Assembly (NCBI RefSeq): GCF_009711085.1
Contig: NZ_WMKA01000006.1
Location: forward strand, 95,716 to 159,715
Direction of reading: 5' to 3'
DNA: 64,000 bases
From: Cellulosimicrobium composti
GTDB lineage: Bacteria > Actinomycetota > Actinomycetes > Actinomycetales > Cellulomonadaceae
The notes under the pieces are model-generated. The model did not search any database, was not told the origin of the DNA, and saw nothing but the letters and a program-made list of their open reading frames with translations. The position numbers were made by a program, and so were the translations under genes. This document shows, in pieces, positions 46,554-56,413 of this stretch. How positions within the stretch are numbered: position 1 is the stretch's first letter; every line of letters starts with the position of its first letter.

Positions 46554-46603
46554 CCCGGCCTGTCCGCGTCCGTCGCCGTGCCCCTCTGGCCGGTCTCGGG
46601 GCT

Positions 46604-46659
46604 GACGCACCCCTGCGGGACGGCCCCCTCCGGGCCGACGCACCCCTGCGGGACGGCCC
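46604..46659. repeat. Two perfect 23 bp direct repeats downstream of the SURF1 gene
   Basis: The unit GACGCACCCCTGCGGGACGG plus three more bases occurs at 46604-46626 and 46637-46659, a period of 33 bp. It lies between the SURF1 stop codon and the next small gene. Each unit can form a short hairpin (CCCCTGCGGG). Confidence 0.85.
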
Positions 46660-46668
46660 GGCGACCGT

Positions 46669-46680
46669 CAGGATGGGCGC
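46669..46680 (+). promoter_or_regulatory. -10-like element before the small 87-residue gene
   Basis: CAGGAT at 46669-46674 and six bases (gggcgc) precede GTG 46681. It deviates at the first base from TANNNT. Confidence 0.5.
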
Positions 46681-46944
46681 GTGAGCGTGTACCTGGCCTG
46701 GACCGAGCAGGAGCCCGACGCGCTCGACGGACCCTGGAGCGAGGCGCGCGCCGTCGCGCCCGGCCTGCTGCTCGTCGAGAGCACCGCGTCGCTGTCGACC
46801 GTCTACCACGCGCTGAAGTGGTCGCTGCCCGACGGCGCCGCGCTCCTCGTGACGCCGGTGGACCGGACGCCGAAGCTGCGCGGCCTCGCCCCCGGCACGA
46901 CGACGTGGCTGCGCGACCGCACGCGCCCCGTGGGGAAGGCGTGA
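46681..46944 (+). CDS. Small conserved-looking protein of unknown function
   Basis: The 87-residue protein reads SVYLAWTEQEPDALDGPWSE, then LLLVESTASLSTVYHALKWS and a C-terminal LLVTPVDRTPKLRGLAPGTT with WLRDRTRP. It has no signal peptide, membrane helix or cysteine. The GC pattern by codon position is that of a real gene and the start has the leaderless geometry. I do not recognise the family; a small cytoplasmic protein is all that can be said. Confidence 0.65.
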   Translation: MSVYLAWTEQEPDALDGPWSEARAVAPGLLLVESTASLSTVYHALKWSLPDGAALLVTPVDRTPKLRGLAPGTTTWLRDRTRPVGKA

Positions 46945-47043
46945 CGCCCCGCGCGTGACGCCCGGCGCCCGTGAGGTCCGCGGCCGGTGGCGTCCGGGGG
47001 CCCGCGACGTGCGTGCGTCCGGCCCCCCTCGGCGTCGACCGCG

Positions 47044-48090
47044 TCAGCCGTCGAGTTCGAGGTCCTTGAACCACGACTCGGTGACGTGCTCGGTCTCCCA
47101 GCCGAGCGACCGGTACAGCTCGTCGGCCCGGGTCGGGGAGTCGGCGTCGACCTCGAGGGCCACGCGGTCGCGGCCGCTGCGCGCGGCGTCGGCGATCACC
47201 GTGGCGAGCAGCGACTTGGCCACGCCGCGACCGCGCGCGGCGCGGGTCACCCCGATGTACTCGACGTACGTCCCCGGCGCACCGCCCGCGGGCGCCGCGA
47301 GCGACGAGCACACGACCGTGCCGGCGGGCACGGGCCGGCCGTCGTCGTCCTCCACGTACGCGAGCCACCAGTGGTCCCAGCTGTGCCCGGGGTCCTCGCG
47401 CAGCCGCTGGACGAACTCCGTGAAGCTCTCGCGGTACGAGTTGAAGTGGTCCTGGAACGACGTCTCGAGCATCTCGTGCACCGTCTGGAGGTCGGTCGCG
47501 ACGGGCAGCCCGTTCTCGTGCCGCTCGACGGGCCGCACGCTGACGCCCGGGCGCGCGGTCAGCCGGGCCTCGTCGGGGGTGACCGGGCGCACCATGTGCA
47601 GCCACGTGCGGCGCTCCGCGTAGCCGGCGCGCGCGAGCCAGCCGAGCTGGCGCGTGTCGCCCGCGAACGGGTTCTCGTCGAGCCGCGTGGCGGTGACGCC
47701 GCGCAGCCGCGCCATCGCGACCGCGGCGTCCTCGGCCCAGCGGTAGAACGTGTCGGCGATCGCGTCGACCTCGGGCACGTCGCGGTCGAAGTAGCCCCAC
47801 ACCGTCGCGCGCCCCGCGGCGCGGTCGTGCACGGTGATCCACGCGCACGGCACGTCGTCGTCGCCGACGGCGACGAGCTGGCGCCGCGTCCACGACGCGA
47901 GCCCGACGACCTCGGACTCGATGCCGGGGCGGGCGGCGTGGCTCTCCCCGGTGCCCTGGAGCTCGTCGAGGCGCCGCAGCGCGACGAGCGCGTCGACGTC
48001 GGCGTATCGGGGCACCCGGGCGCGCCAGGGGCTCGGCAGGGCGGGGACGGTGTGCGTGGTGTCGTGCGCGGCGTCAGGCATCGGCACCAT
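47044..48090 (-). CDS. GNAT-family acetyltransferase, two-domain
   Basis: The 348-residue protein has two tandem GNAT-like halves. The first (about 15-185) contains SWTRRQLVAVGDDDVPCAWI and TATRLDENPFAGDTRQLGWL. The second (about 190-345) contains QTVHEMLETSFQDHFNSYRE, TYVEYIGVTRAARGRGVAKS as acetyl-CoA loop, and LEVDADSPTRADELYRSLGW. The arrangement recalls mycothiol synthase, but several key segments differ, so I call it only a GNAT. The start may be ATG 48090 or 48081. It follows an ABC-2-like permease gene by nine bases and is likely co-transcribed. Confidence 0.8.
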   Translation of the reverse strand: MVPMPDAAHDTTHTVPALPSPWRARVPRYADVDALVALRRLDELQGTGESHAARPGIESEVVGLASWTRRQLVAVGDDDVPCAWITVHDRAAGRATVWGYFDRDVPEVDAIADTFYRWAEDAAVAMARLRGVTATRLDENPFAGDTRQLGWLARAGYAERRTWLHMVRPVTPDEARLTARPGVSVRPVERHENGLPVATDLQTVHEMLETSFQDHFNSYRESFTEFVQRLREDPGHSWDHWWLAYVEDDDGRPVPAGTVVCSSLAAPAGGAPGTYVEYIGVTRAARGRGVAKSLLATVIADAARSGRDRVALEVDADSPTRADELYRSLGWETEHVTESWFKDLELDG

Positions 48091-48099
48091 GGTGCTCGA

Positions 48100-49188
48100 T
48101 CAGACGCCCGCCGTCACGCGCGCGGCCGCCCGCCGCGTGCCCACGACGTGCAGCAGCGCGCCCACGACGACCCACGCCACGAGGGTCAGCGCCGCACGGA
48201 GGCCGCCCGCGCCGTCGAAGTACGCGGCCGAGCGCACGAGGGTCCCGGCAGCGCCGGGCGGCAGCACCTGTCCGAGTGCGCCCAGGCCCGGCGGCAGCCA
48301 CGCGCCGGTGGTCGCGATGCCCGCGAGCGGGTTGCCGAGGAACATCATCGACATGGCGCCGAGCGTGAAGCCCTTCGCCCCGAACGCCTGCTGCAGACCG
48401 GCGAGGGGCACGGCCAGCGCCGCGACGCCCAGCGCCATCGCGCCCGCGACGGGCCAGAACACGCCCTCGACGCTGCCGAACCAGAGCTGCAGCACGGCCG
48501 CCACGACCGTCCCGCCGACGGCGGCGAACGTCACGAGCCCGGCGAGCTTCCAGCCGTCGCTGCGCGGGAAGACCTTGCGGAACGCGACGACGGGCACGAT
48601 CCCGCCGAAGACCAGGGGGAACGCGAGCCCGCCGACGCCGATGCCGGTGGGGTCGTCCGCCGGCAGCGGCACGACGTCGCTGACGGTCACGGGCAGGCCC
48701 GTCGCCTGGCCGACCGCGTTCGCCGCCGCCGTGAGGGAGCCCGAGATCGCCGTGGACCCGGCGCTCGCGACGACCGCCTCGAGCCCGTCCGCGGTGACCA
48801 CGAGCCCGCCGACGACGTCGCGCTCGCGGACGGCCTGCGCGAGGTCGTCCGCGGTGCCGAACGCCTCGACCGCGAACGCGCCGGGTGCCGCGGTGCCGAG
48901 GGCGGACTCGACCGGGGCGGTCGGCGCGGGGTCGCCCACGACGCCGATCGGGAGGTCGTGGGCGCCGCTCGCGAGCGACGGGAGGATGAACAGCGCGAGG
49001 AGCGCCACGAGGATCGCGCCGAGCCCGGCCGTCAGTCCCGCGAGCCGGACGACCGGGGGCGTCGCGCCGCGCGCGCCGGGGGCGCGGCCGCGGGGGCTCT
49101 CCTCCGGGGTGGTGCCGGGCGCGCCGGTCGCGCTGGTCGCGCTGGTCGCGCCGGCGGTCGAGGTGGTCGTGGTGGTCGCCGCGCTCAT
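48100..49188 (-). CDS. ABC-2-type / YhgE-Pip-like membrane protein
   Basis: The 362-residue protein has a threonine- and alanine-rich cytoplasmic N-terminus (about 1-45) and a first helix LAGLTAGLGAILVALLALFI. An external loop of about 130 residues includes IGVVGDPAPTAPVESALG. Five more helices lie in the C-terminal half, for example LVTFAAVGGTVVAAVLQLWF and ALTLVAWVVVGALLHVVG. This topology fits ABC-2-type export permeases or YhgE/Pip-like proteins. No ATPase is encoded beside it. A TetR gene diverges from it, so drug- or lipid-responsive expression is likely. Confidence 0.75.
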   Translation of the reverse strand: MSAATTTTTSTAGATSATSATGAPGTTPEESPRGRAPGARGATPPVVRLAGLTAGLGAILVALLALFILPSLASGAHDLPIGVVGDPAPTAPVESALGTAAPGAFAVEAFGTADDLAQAVRERDVVGGLVVTADGLEAVVASAGSTAISGSLTAAANAVGQATGLPVTVSDVVPLPADDPTGIGVGGLAFPLVFGGIVPVVAFRKVFPRSDGWKLAGLVTFAAVGGTVVAAVLQLWFGSVEGVFWPVAGAMALGVAALAVPLAGLQQAFGAKGFTLGAMSMMFLGNPLAGIATTGAWLPPGLGALGQVLPPGAAGTLVRSAAYFDGAGGLRAALTLVAWVVVGALLHVVGTRRAAARVTAGV

Positions 49189-49203
49189 CAGGTCCTCAAA
49201 AGT

Positions 49204-49247
49204 GGAGAATATTCCTCCGCTTGTTTACCGGACGATCTTCCTCCGGT
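49204..49247. promoter_or_regulatory. Operator candidates between the ABC-2-like gene and tetR
   Basis: ACCGGA, nine bases, TCCGGT (49227-49247) is a perfect 6 bp-arm dyad. A second palindromic site around GAATATTC lies at 49204-49218. TTCCTCCG is shared by both sites (49212 and 49238). A TetR repressor could bind both and control the two divergent genes. Confidence 0.55.
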
Positions 49248-49284
49248 TAGGGTGGGAGTCAAACCGCCAGGTCAGGAGGAGCGG

Positions 49285-49857
49285 ATGCGCGCGGACGCGC
49301 TACGGCGCCGGACGGCGGTCGTGCAGGCGGCGAGGTCCCTGATCGCCGCACGGGGCAGCGACGTGGCGCTCGACGCCGTCGCCGACGCGGCGGGGGTCGG
49401 GATCGGCACGCTCTACCGCAACTTCGACTCCCGGGCCGCGCTGCTCGACGCGGTGGCGCTCGCGATCCTCGACGAGGTGCACGCCGTGACCCAGGAGGCG
49501 GCGCAGGCGCTCGCGCACTCTCCGCAGGACGCCTGGGACGACTACGTCCGGCGGCTCGTCGGCCTGGAGCTCGGCGCGCTCACCGCGGCGCTCGCCGACC
49601 ACGCGGGCGACGCGCTCGCGCGCGACGTGCGCGAGGCGCAGGACCGCGCGCTCGACGGCGTCGGGAGCCTGCTCGCCGCCGCGCAGGGGGAGGGGCTCGT
49701 GCGGGACGACCTCACGCCCCTGGAGCTCGTGACCGCGGTGGGCATGATCACGCGCCCGCAGCCCGAGGCGGTGCGGCGCGCGGCGCCCGACCTGCGCGAG
49801 CGCATGGTGTCGATCCTGCTCCAGGGGCTGCGACCGGAGCAGCGCGGCGCCCGGTGA
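49285..49857 (+). CDS. TetR-family transcriptional regulator
   Basis: The 190-residue protein has a TetR DNA-binding domain (about 8-55: AVVQAARSLIAARGSDVALD, AVADAAGVGIGTLYRNFDSR) and an all-helical ligand domain (LELGALTAALADHAGDALAR, LTPLELVTAVGMITRPQPEA). It probably represses the divergent membrane protein gene in the absence of a ligand. The start ATG 49285 is preceded by AGGAGGA, a strong Shine-Dalgarno, in contrast to the leaderless genes. Confidence 0.9.
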   Translation: MRADALRRRTAVVQAARSLIAARGSDVALDAVADAAGVGIGTLYRNFDSRAALLDAVALAILDEVHAVTQEAAQALAHSPQDAWDDYVRRLVGLELGALTAALADHAGDALARDVREAQDRALDGVGSLLAAAQGEGLVRDDLTPLELVTAVGMITRPQPEAVRRAAPDLRERMVSILLQGLRPEQRGAR

Positions 49858-49876
49858 CCCGGGCGCCGCGCGGCGG

Positions 49877-51610
49877 CTACTCCTGCTGCCAGGAGTGCCA
49901 GAGGCGGGCGTAGTCGCCGCCCGCGGCGACGAGCTCGTCGTGGGGCCCGATCTCGCGGACGCGGCCCCCGTCGACGACGGCGACGCGGTCGGCGTCGTGC
50001 GCCGTGTGCAGGCGGTGCGCGATCGCGACGACGGTCCGTCCCGCGAGCACCGCGTCGAGCGAGCGCTCGAGGTGCCGGGCCGCGCGCGGGTCGAGCAGCG
50101 ACGTCGCCTCGTCGAGCACGAGCGTGTGCGGGTCGAGCAGCACGAGCCGCGCGAGCGCGACCTGCTGCGCCTGGGCGGGCGTGAGCACGTGCCCGCCCGA
50201 CCCCACCGACGTCCCGAGCCCGTCGGGCAGCGCCTGCGCCCAGCCGCGCGCGTCGACGGCGTCGAGCGCGTCGAGCAGCTCCGCCTCGGTCGCGTCGACC
50301 TTCGCGAGGCGCAGGTTGTCCGCGAGCGTGCCGACGAACACGTGGTGCTCCTGCGTGACGAGCGCGACCTCGCGGCGCAGGTCCTCCAGCGGGAGGTCGA
50401 CGAGGCGCACGCCGCCCGAACGGACCGACCCCGCGGTCGGGGGGTGGATGCCGGCGAGCATCCGCCCGAGCGTCGACTTGCCCGCGCCCGACGGCCCGAC
50501 GACGGCGAGCCGCTCGCCCGGCTCGAGGTCGAGCGAGACGCCGTGCAGCACCGGGTGGCCCTCGCGGTAGGCGTACTCGACGTCGCGCGCGACGAGCCGG
50601 TCGTCGTCGGGCACCTCGCCCGAGGGGGTGCGGTCGCCGGGCACCTGCGCGACGCCGACGATCCGCGCGTACGAGGCCGCGGCGACCTGGATCTCGTCGA
50701 GCCAGAAGATGAGGTTCCACACCGGCCCGGCGAGCTGGAACGCGTACGTCGTGATCGTCGCGACGGCGCCCAGCGTCGTCTGGCCCTGGGAGAGCAGCCA
50801 CGCGCCCCACACGAGCGCGGCCACGGGCGCGATCGCGATCGCGAGGTCGATGCCCGGGAACAGCACGGTGCGCAGGCCGAGCGTGTACCGCTCCGCCTCG
50901 AACGCCTCCGTGAGGTCGGCGCGGACGCGGGCACGGCGGTGCTCGGCGAGCGAGAGCGCGTCGACCGTGCGCGCGCCCTCGACGCTCTCGGTGATCGTGC
51001 CGTTGAGCGTCGCGTACGCGGCGGCCTCGCGCTGGTACCCGGCCGACGCGCGCCGGAGGTACCAGCGCGAGACGACGACGAGCAGCGGCACGCCGACGAA
51101 CAGCGCGAGCGCGACGAGGGGCGCCACGACGACCGCCGCCACGACGGTGAGCAGGAGCGTGACGACCGCGACGAGGAGCTGCGGCACGCCGAACCGCACC
51201 GCGTGCTGGATCCGGTCGACGTCGTTCGTGGTGCGCGCGACCAGGTCGCCCGTGCCCGCGCGCTCGACGGTGGACAGGGGGAGCGACGTGACGGTCTCGA
51301 CGAGGTCCTCGCGCAGCTCGGCGAACACCGTCTCGCCGAACACCATGGACAGCCGCTGCGCGTACCGGCGCAGCACGGCCTGCGCGACGACCGCGCCCGC
51401 GCCGAAGGCGACGACGGTCGTCACGTACGCGGACGTGGTGCCGTCCGTGACGGCGTCGACGAGGCGGCCGAGCAGCCACGGCCCGACGAGGCCCGCGACG
51501 GCGGCGAGCGTGTGGAGCACCGCGATGAGCACGAACGTGCCCCGGTGGCGGGCGAAGAGCCGCCCGGCGGCGGCGCGGACGGCGGGGCCGTCGGCGACGG
51601 GGAGCCTCAT
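49877..51610 (-). CDS. Heterodimeric ABC exporter subunit with intact Walker A and degenerate signature
   Basis: The 577-residue protein fuses a six-helix exporter membrane domain (about 20-310; VRFGVPQLLVAVVTLLLTVV) and a nucleotide-binding domain. Walker A is VVGPSGAGKSTLGRML and Walker B is TLVLDEATSLLD, both complete. The ABC signature is altered to LTPAQAQQVALARL in place of LSGGQ. Together with the partner encoded upstream this gives one normal and one degenerate ATP site, as in heterodimeric exporters of the TM287/288 type. The substrate is unknown; drugs or lipids are common. The start overlaps the partner's stop. Confidence 0.9.
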   Translation of the reverse strand: MRLPVADGPAVRAAAGRLFARHRGTFVLIAVLHTLAAVAGLVGPWLLGRLVDAVTDGTTSAYVTTVVAFGAGAVVAQAVLRRYAQRLSMVFGETVFAELREDLVETVTSLPLSTVERAGTGDLVARTTNDVDRIQHAVRFGVPQLLVAVVTLLLTVVAAVVVAPLVALALFVGVPLLVVVSRWYLRRASAGYQREAAAYATLNGTITESVEGARTVDALSLAEHRRARVRADLTEAFEAERYTLGLRTVLFPGIDLAIAIAPVAALVWGAWLLSQGQTTLGAVATITTYAFQLAGPVWNLIFWLDEIQVAAASYARIVGVAQVPGDRTPSGEVPDDDRLVARDVEYAYREGHPVLHGVSLDLEPGERLAVVGPSGAGKSTLGRMLAGIHPPTAGSVRSGGVRLVDLPLEDLRREVALVTQEHHVFVGTLADNLRLAKVDATEAELLDALDAVDARGWAQALPDGLGTSVGSGGHVLTPAQAQQVALARLVLLDPHTLVLDEATSLLDPRAARHLERSLDAVLAGRTVVAIAHRLHTAHDADRVAVVDGGRVREIGPHDELVAAGGDYARLWHSWQQE

Positions 51611-53403
51611 GGGGTGCCTCCGGCGGGTGCGGTGCGGGCGAGCGCGGGCGTCTCGTCGAGCGAGCGGCCCACGACGCGCAGGTAGCGCGCCGCGGCGTCG
51701 TCCGGGGAGGTCCCGTCGGCGTGCGCGCGGTCGACGAGGTCGCGGTGGGTGCCGCGCGCGGTCACGCGCCCGCCCTCGAGCAGCAGCACCTCGTCGACGT
51801 GCTCGAGCACGAGCGGCGACGCGGTGACGACGAGCGTCGTGCGGCCGCGCCGGACCTCGGCCAGGCGCGCCGCGATCCGCGCCTCCGTGTGCGCGTCGAC
51901 GGCGCTCGTCGGCTCGACGAGCACGAGGATCTCCGGGTCCGTGAGCAGGGCGCGCGCGAGCGCGACGCGCTGGCGCTGCCCGCCCGAGAGCGACCGGCCC
52001 TTCTCGGGCAGCTCGCCCGCGAGGCCGTCCGGCACGGAGTCGAGCACGTCGTGCGCGTCGGCCGTCGTCACCGCGGCGAGCACGTCCGCGTCCGACGCCG
52101 TGCCGCGCGGGTCGAGCTCGTCGCGCAGTGCGCCCGAGAAGAGCTGGGGAGTCGCCTCGGCGACGACGACCCGGCGGCGCAGCGCGTGCTTGTCGAGCTC
52201 GGCGAGGAGCGTGCCGCCGAGCCGCACGGGCGTCGCGGCCTCGGCGGCGTCGTCGAACCGGCCCAGGCGCGTCGCGACCGCCGCCGACGCGTCGGGGTCC
52301 GCCGAGACGAGCGCGACGACGCGACCGGGCTCGAGGACGAGCCCGCTCGTCTCGTCCACGAGAGGGCTGCCCGCGGGCGGCATGGGCGCGGTGGCCGGGG
52401 CCGCGCCCGCGGCGGGCTCGACCGCGAGCACCCGCACGACCTTGCGCGCCGCGACGTGCGCCCGCGTCGCGATGTTGAGCATCTGCGTCGCGACCTGGAG
52501 CGGCCAGCCGAGGAACGCGGCGTACCCGTAGAACGCGACGAGCTGGCCGGGCGTGATGTCCCCGCGCAGGGCCGCCGTCGCGCCGAGGTAGACCACGAGC
52601 ACGACGAGCAGGCCGGGCAGGAGCACCTGGAGCGCGTCGAGCGTCGCCTGCGTGTGCGCGACCTTGACGCCTGCCTCCCGCACCGTCTGCGACTGCCGCG
52701 CGTAGCGGCCCACGAACACGCCCTCGCCGCCGATGCCGCGCAGGATCCGCAGGCCCGAGACGGTGTCGGCGCCGAGCGTCGTCAGGCGGCCCTGCGCCTC
52801 GCGCTGCGCGGCCTGGCGCTGCTGGAGCGGCTTGACGAGCAGCGCGAGCACGGCGGCCACGACCGGCAGGCCGAGCACGACGACGAGCCCGAGCGGGAGC
52901 GACGTCGAGAGCATGATGACGGCCACCACGACGTACGCGCCCAGCGCACCGAGGAACTGGCCCATCATCGAGAAGAGCTGACCGACGCGCATCGCGTCGC
53001 TCGCGACCGTCGACACGACCTCGCCCGTGGGGAGCTCCTCGGTGATCGCGGCGCCCGATCGTGCCGTGACGTCGCCCACGAGCTGCGACGTCGTGAGCGC
53101 GGAGCGCAGCCAGTTCGCGATGTCGAACCGGTGCTGCGTCACGCCGGTGACCACGATGCCGAGGCCGAGCGCGAGCAGGAGCCCCGCCCACCGCCACAGG
53201 TCCGGGCCGAACCCCGCCGTCAGGCCCTCGTCGAGCGCGCGGCCCAGCATGTAGGGCTGGAACGCCTGGCACGCGAAGTTCACGAGCCCCAGCAGCACGG
53301 CGACCGTGAGGATCCCCCGCTGCCGCCGGGCGATCCACAGGAGGTAGCGCGTGGGTCCGCGCAGGTCGGGGGTCCCCGGGTCGGGGAGGGGGAGGGGTCG
53401 CAC
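51607..53403 (-). CDS. Heterodimeric ABC exporter subunit with degenerate Walker motifs
   Basis: The 598-residue protein has the exporter membrane domain first (about 25-320: RGILTVAVLLGLVNFACQAF, PLGLVVVLGLPVVAAVLALL). The nucleotide-binding domain follows. In place of GxxGxGKST it reads VALVSADPDASAAVATRLG, so Walker A is lost, and Walker B is LVLVEPTS with valine for aspartate. Its signature LSGGQRQRVALARALL is intact and serves the partner's ATP site. The protein is first in the two-gene operon. GTG 53403 follows TAGGGT by eight bases. Confidence 0.9.
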   Translation of the reverse strand: MRPLPLPDPGTPDLRGPTRYLLWIARRQRGILTVAVLLGLVNFACQAFQPYMLGRALDEGLTAGFGPDLWRWAGLLLALGLGIVVTGVTQHRFDIANWLRSALTTSQLVGDVTARSGAAITEELPTGEVVSTVASDAMRVGQLFSMMGQFLGALGAYVVVAVIMLSTSLPLGLVVVLGLPVVAAVLALLVKPLQQRQAAQREAQGRLTTLGADTVSGLRILRGIGGEGVFVGRYARQSQTVREAGVKVAHTQATLDALQVLLPGLLVVLVVYLGATAALRGDITPGQLVAFYGYAAFLGWPLQVATQMLNIATRAHVAARKVVRVLAVEPAAGAAPATAPMPPAGSPLVDETSGLVLEPGRVVALVSADPDASAAVATRLGRFDDAAEAATPVRLGGTLLAELDKHALRRRVVVAEATPQLFSGALRDELDPRGTASDADVLAAVTTADAHDVLDSVPDGLAGELPEKGRSLSGGQRQRVALARALLTDPEILVLVEPTSAVDAHTEARIAARLAEVRRGRTTLVVTASPLVLEHVDEVLLLEGGRVTARGTHRDLVDRAHADGTSPDDAAARYLRVVGRSLDETPALARTAPAGGTP

Positions 53404-53417
53404 GGTGTTCTACCCTA
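53404..53417 (-). promoter_or_regulatory. -10-like element before the ABC exporter operon
   Basis: On the minus strand TAGGGT (complement of 53412-53417) lies eight bases before GTG 53403. The message would be leaderless or nearly so. Confidence 0.5.
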
Positions 53418-53522
53418 GGTTCGGCGTCCGACACGCGGCGACGCTTTAACGCCGCGCGCGCGTCCCGCCCCGCGCGGCGCAGACCGCCGCGGTCGTCTCG
53501 CCCGGAACGAGGAACCTCTCCC

Positions 53523-53957
53523 ATGACCACGCAGGACCCGGCCACCCCCACCGACGCGCCCGCCGACGCGGCCGCCCCCCGTGCGGAGGCCGCGCGGACC
53601 GCGATCCGCAAGGCGCGCGGCGCGCTCTCGCGCTACCGGGTCCTCGCGATCGTCACCGGCGTCATGCTGCTGGTCCTGTGCGTCGAGCTGCTCGTCAAGT
53701 ACGGCGTCGGCGCGGTCGTCGACGTCGACCCGGTGATGCGGTACGTCTCCTGGATCCCGTTCGCGCACGGCTGGATCTACGTCGTCTACCTCGTCACGGT
53801 CCTCGACCTGTGGACCAAGATGCGCTGGGGCTGGGGACGCCTCGCGACCATGGTGTTCGCCGGCGTCGTCCCGGTCATGTCGTTCGTCCTCGAGAAGAAG
53901 GTGCACGCCGAGGCCGAGGCGAAGCTCGCCGCGCTGGAGGAGCAGTACGCGTCATGA
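53523..53957 (+). CDS. DUF3817 small integral membrane protein
   Basis: The 144-residue protein has an alanine-rich cytoplasmic start and three to four membrane helices: RVLAIVTGVMLLVLCVELLV, AHGWIYVVYLVTVLDLWTKM and LATMVFAGVVPVMSFVLEKK. It ends in a charged tail. DUF3817 proteins are often found close to guaA in actinobacteria; their role is unknown. GAGGAA precedes ATG 53523. The stop overlaps the start of the MoeB/ThiF-like gene by four bases. Confidence 0.88.
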   Translation: MTTQDPATPTDAPADAAAPRAEAARTAIRKARGALSRYRVLAIVTGVMLLVLCVELLVKYGVGAVVDVDPVMRYVSWIPFAHGWIYVVYLVTVLDLWTKMRWGWGRLATMVFAGVVPVMSFVLEKKVHAEAEAKLAALEEQYAS

Positions 53958-55219
53958 CGGCCCTCGCGCCCCTCGTCGCTCCCGGCCCCGAGCTGACCGC
54001 CGCGGAGCTCGAGCGGTACGCCCGTCACCTGTCGCTGCCCGGCGTCGGGCCCGAGGGCCAGCGCCGTCTCGCCGCGGCCCGGGTGCTCGTCGTCGGCGCG
54101 GGCGGCCTCGGCAGCCCCGCCCTGCTGTACCTCGCCGCGGCGGGCGTCGGCACGATCGGCATCGTCGACGACGACGCCGTCGACACGTCCAACCTCCAGC
54201 GTCAGGTGATCCACGGCGGGTCGGACGTCGGGCGGCGCAAGGTCGACTCCGCGCGCGAGACCGTCGCGGACGTCAACCCGCACGTGCGCGTCGTCGAGCA
54301 CGCGGTGCGCCTCGACGCGGACAACGCGCTCGACGTGCTGCGCGGCTACGACGTGGTGCTCGACGGCGCGGACAACTTCCCCACGCGCTACCTCGTCTCC
54401 GACGCGGCCGAGGTGCTCGGCCTGCCCGTGGTCTGGGGCTCGATCTACCGCTTCCAGGGCCAGGTGAGCGTCTTCTGGGGCGCGCCGCGCCTCGCGGTGC
54501 CCGACGACGTCCCGCACCCCGGCGACGCGCCCGCCGGGGCGACGGGGCCCGAGGAGGGGCAGGTGCGCGGCGTCACGTACCGCGACGTGTTCCCCGTCCC
54601 GCCCCCGCCCGGCGCCGCGCCCGACTGCGCGACCGGCGGCGTCTTCGGCGCGATGTGCGGGACGGTCGGCTCGGTCATGGCGACCGAGGCGATCAAGCTC
54701 GTCACGGGCGCGGGGACGACGCTCCTCGGGCGCCTCGCCGTGTACGACGCGCTCGACCTCTCGTGGCGCCAGCTCACCGTGCGCGCCGACCCGACGCGCG
54801 AGCCCGTCACCGCCCTCCTGCCGGGCGACGACGCCTACGCCGCGTTCTGCGGGCTGGCCCCGGCGGGCCCGGCGCCGGTCACGGGGGAGCGCGACGTCAC
54901 CGCGCGCGACGCCGCGACGCTCCTCGCCGACGCGTCCCCGGCGCCGTACGTGCTCGACGTGCGCGAGGACTGGGAGGCGCGGGTGCGCCCGCTCCCCGGG
55001 TCGACCCTCGTCCCGAGCGGCGCGTTCCTCGCGGGCGACCCGTCGTCGGCGCTCGCCGACCTCCCGGCGGACCGGCCCGTGCTCGTGGTGTGCGCGGTCG
55101 GCGCCCGGTCCGCGCGCGTCGCCGACGTCGCCCGCGCCGCCGGGGTCGACGCGCGCTCCGTCGTCGGCGGCGTCCCCGCCCTCCTCGACGCCCTGGCCGC
55201 GAGCTCCCCGGTCGCCTAA
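53954..55219 (+). CDS. moeB: MoeB/ThiF-type adenylyltransferase fused to a rhodanese domain
   Basis: The 421-residue protein activates the C-terminal glycine of a sulfur-carrier protein (ThiS or MoaD) as an adenylate and passes sulfur to it. The E1-like domain (about 15-270) has ELERYARHLSLPGVGPEGQR, RVLVVGAGGLGSPALLYLAA, the ATP-binding DTSNLQRQVIHG and DVVLDGADNFPTRYLVSDAA. The rhodanese domain (about 310-415) has VLDVREDWEARVRPLPGS and the catalytic loop VVCAVGARSARVADVA. The thiS-thiG-thiO operon just downstream suggests ThiS as one partner. It overlaps the DUF3817 gene. Confidence 0.92.
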   Translation: MTALAPLVAPGPELTAAELERYARHLSLPGVGPEGQRRLAAARVLVVGAGGLGSPALLYLAAAGVGTIGIVDDDAVDTSNLQRQVIHGGSDVGRRKVDSARETVADVNPHVRVVEHAVRLDADNALDVLRGYDVVLDGADNFPTRYLVSDAAEVLGLPVVWGSIYRFQGQVSVFWGAPRLAVPDDVPHPGDAPAGATGPEEGQVRGVTYRDVFPVPPPPGAAPDCATGGVFGAMCGTVGSVMATEAIKLVTGAGTTLLGRLAVYDALDLSWRQLTVRADPTREPVTALLPGDDAYAAFCGLAPAGPAPVTGERDVTARDAATLLADASPAPYVLDVREDWEARVRPLPGSTLVPSGAFLAGDPSSALADLPADRPVLVVCAVGARSARVADVARAAGVDARSVVGGVPALLDALAASSPVA

Positions 55220-55231
55220 TACGCACCCACC

Positions 55232-55294
55232 CCGCCGAACATGTGGTTACGGAGCGTCCCGGGCGGGTGACGGGCGACGACGACATGCTCGGCA
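55232..55294. repeat. Intergenic inverted-repeat element, copy F (diverged)
   Basis: CCGCCGAACATGTGGTTACG on the left and GACGACGACATGCTCGGCA on the right preserve the outer arms; the inner part is less well paired. It lies between the convergent moeB-like gene and thiG. Confidence 0.75.
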
Positions 55295-55318
55295 CGTCGG
55301 ACGGGACGGGCGGCGCCG

Positions 55319-56408
<1,090 letters not shown>

Positions 56409-56413
56409 GGGGA

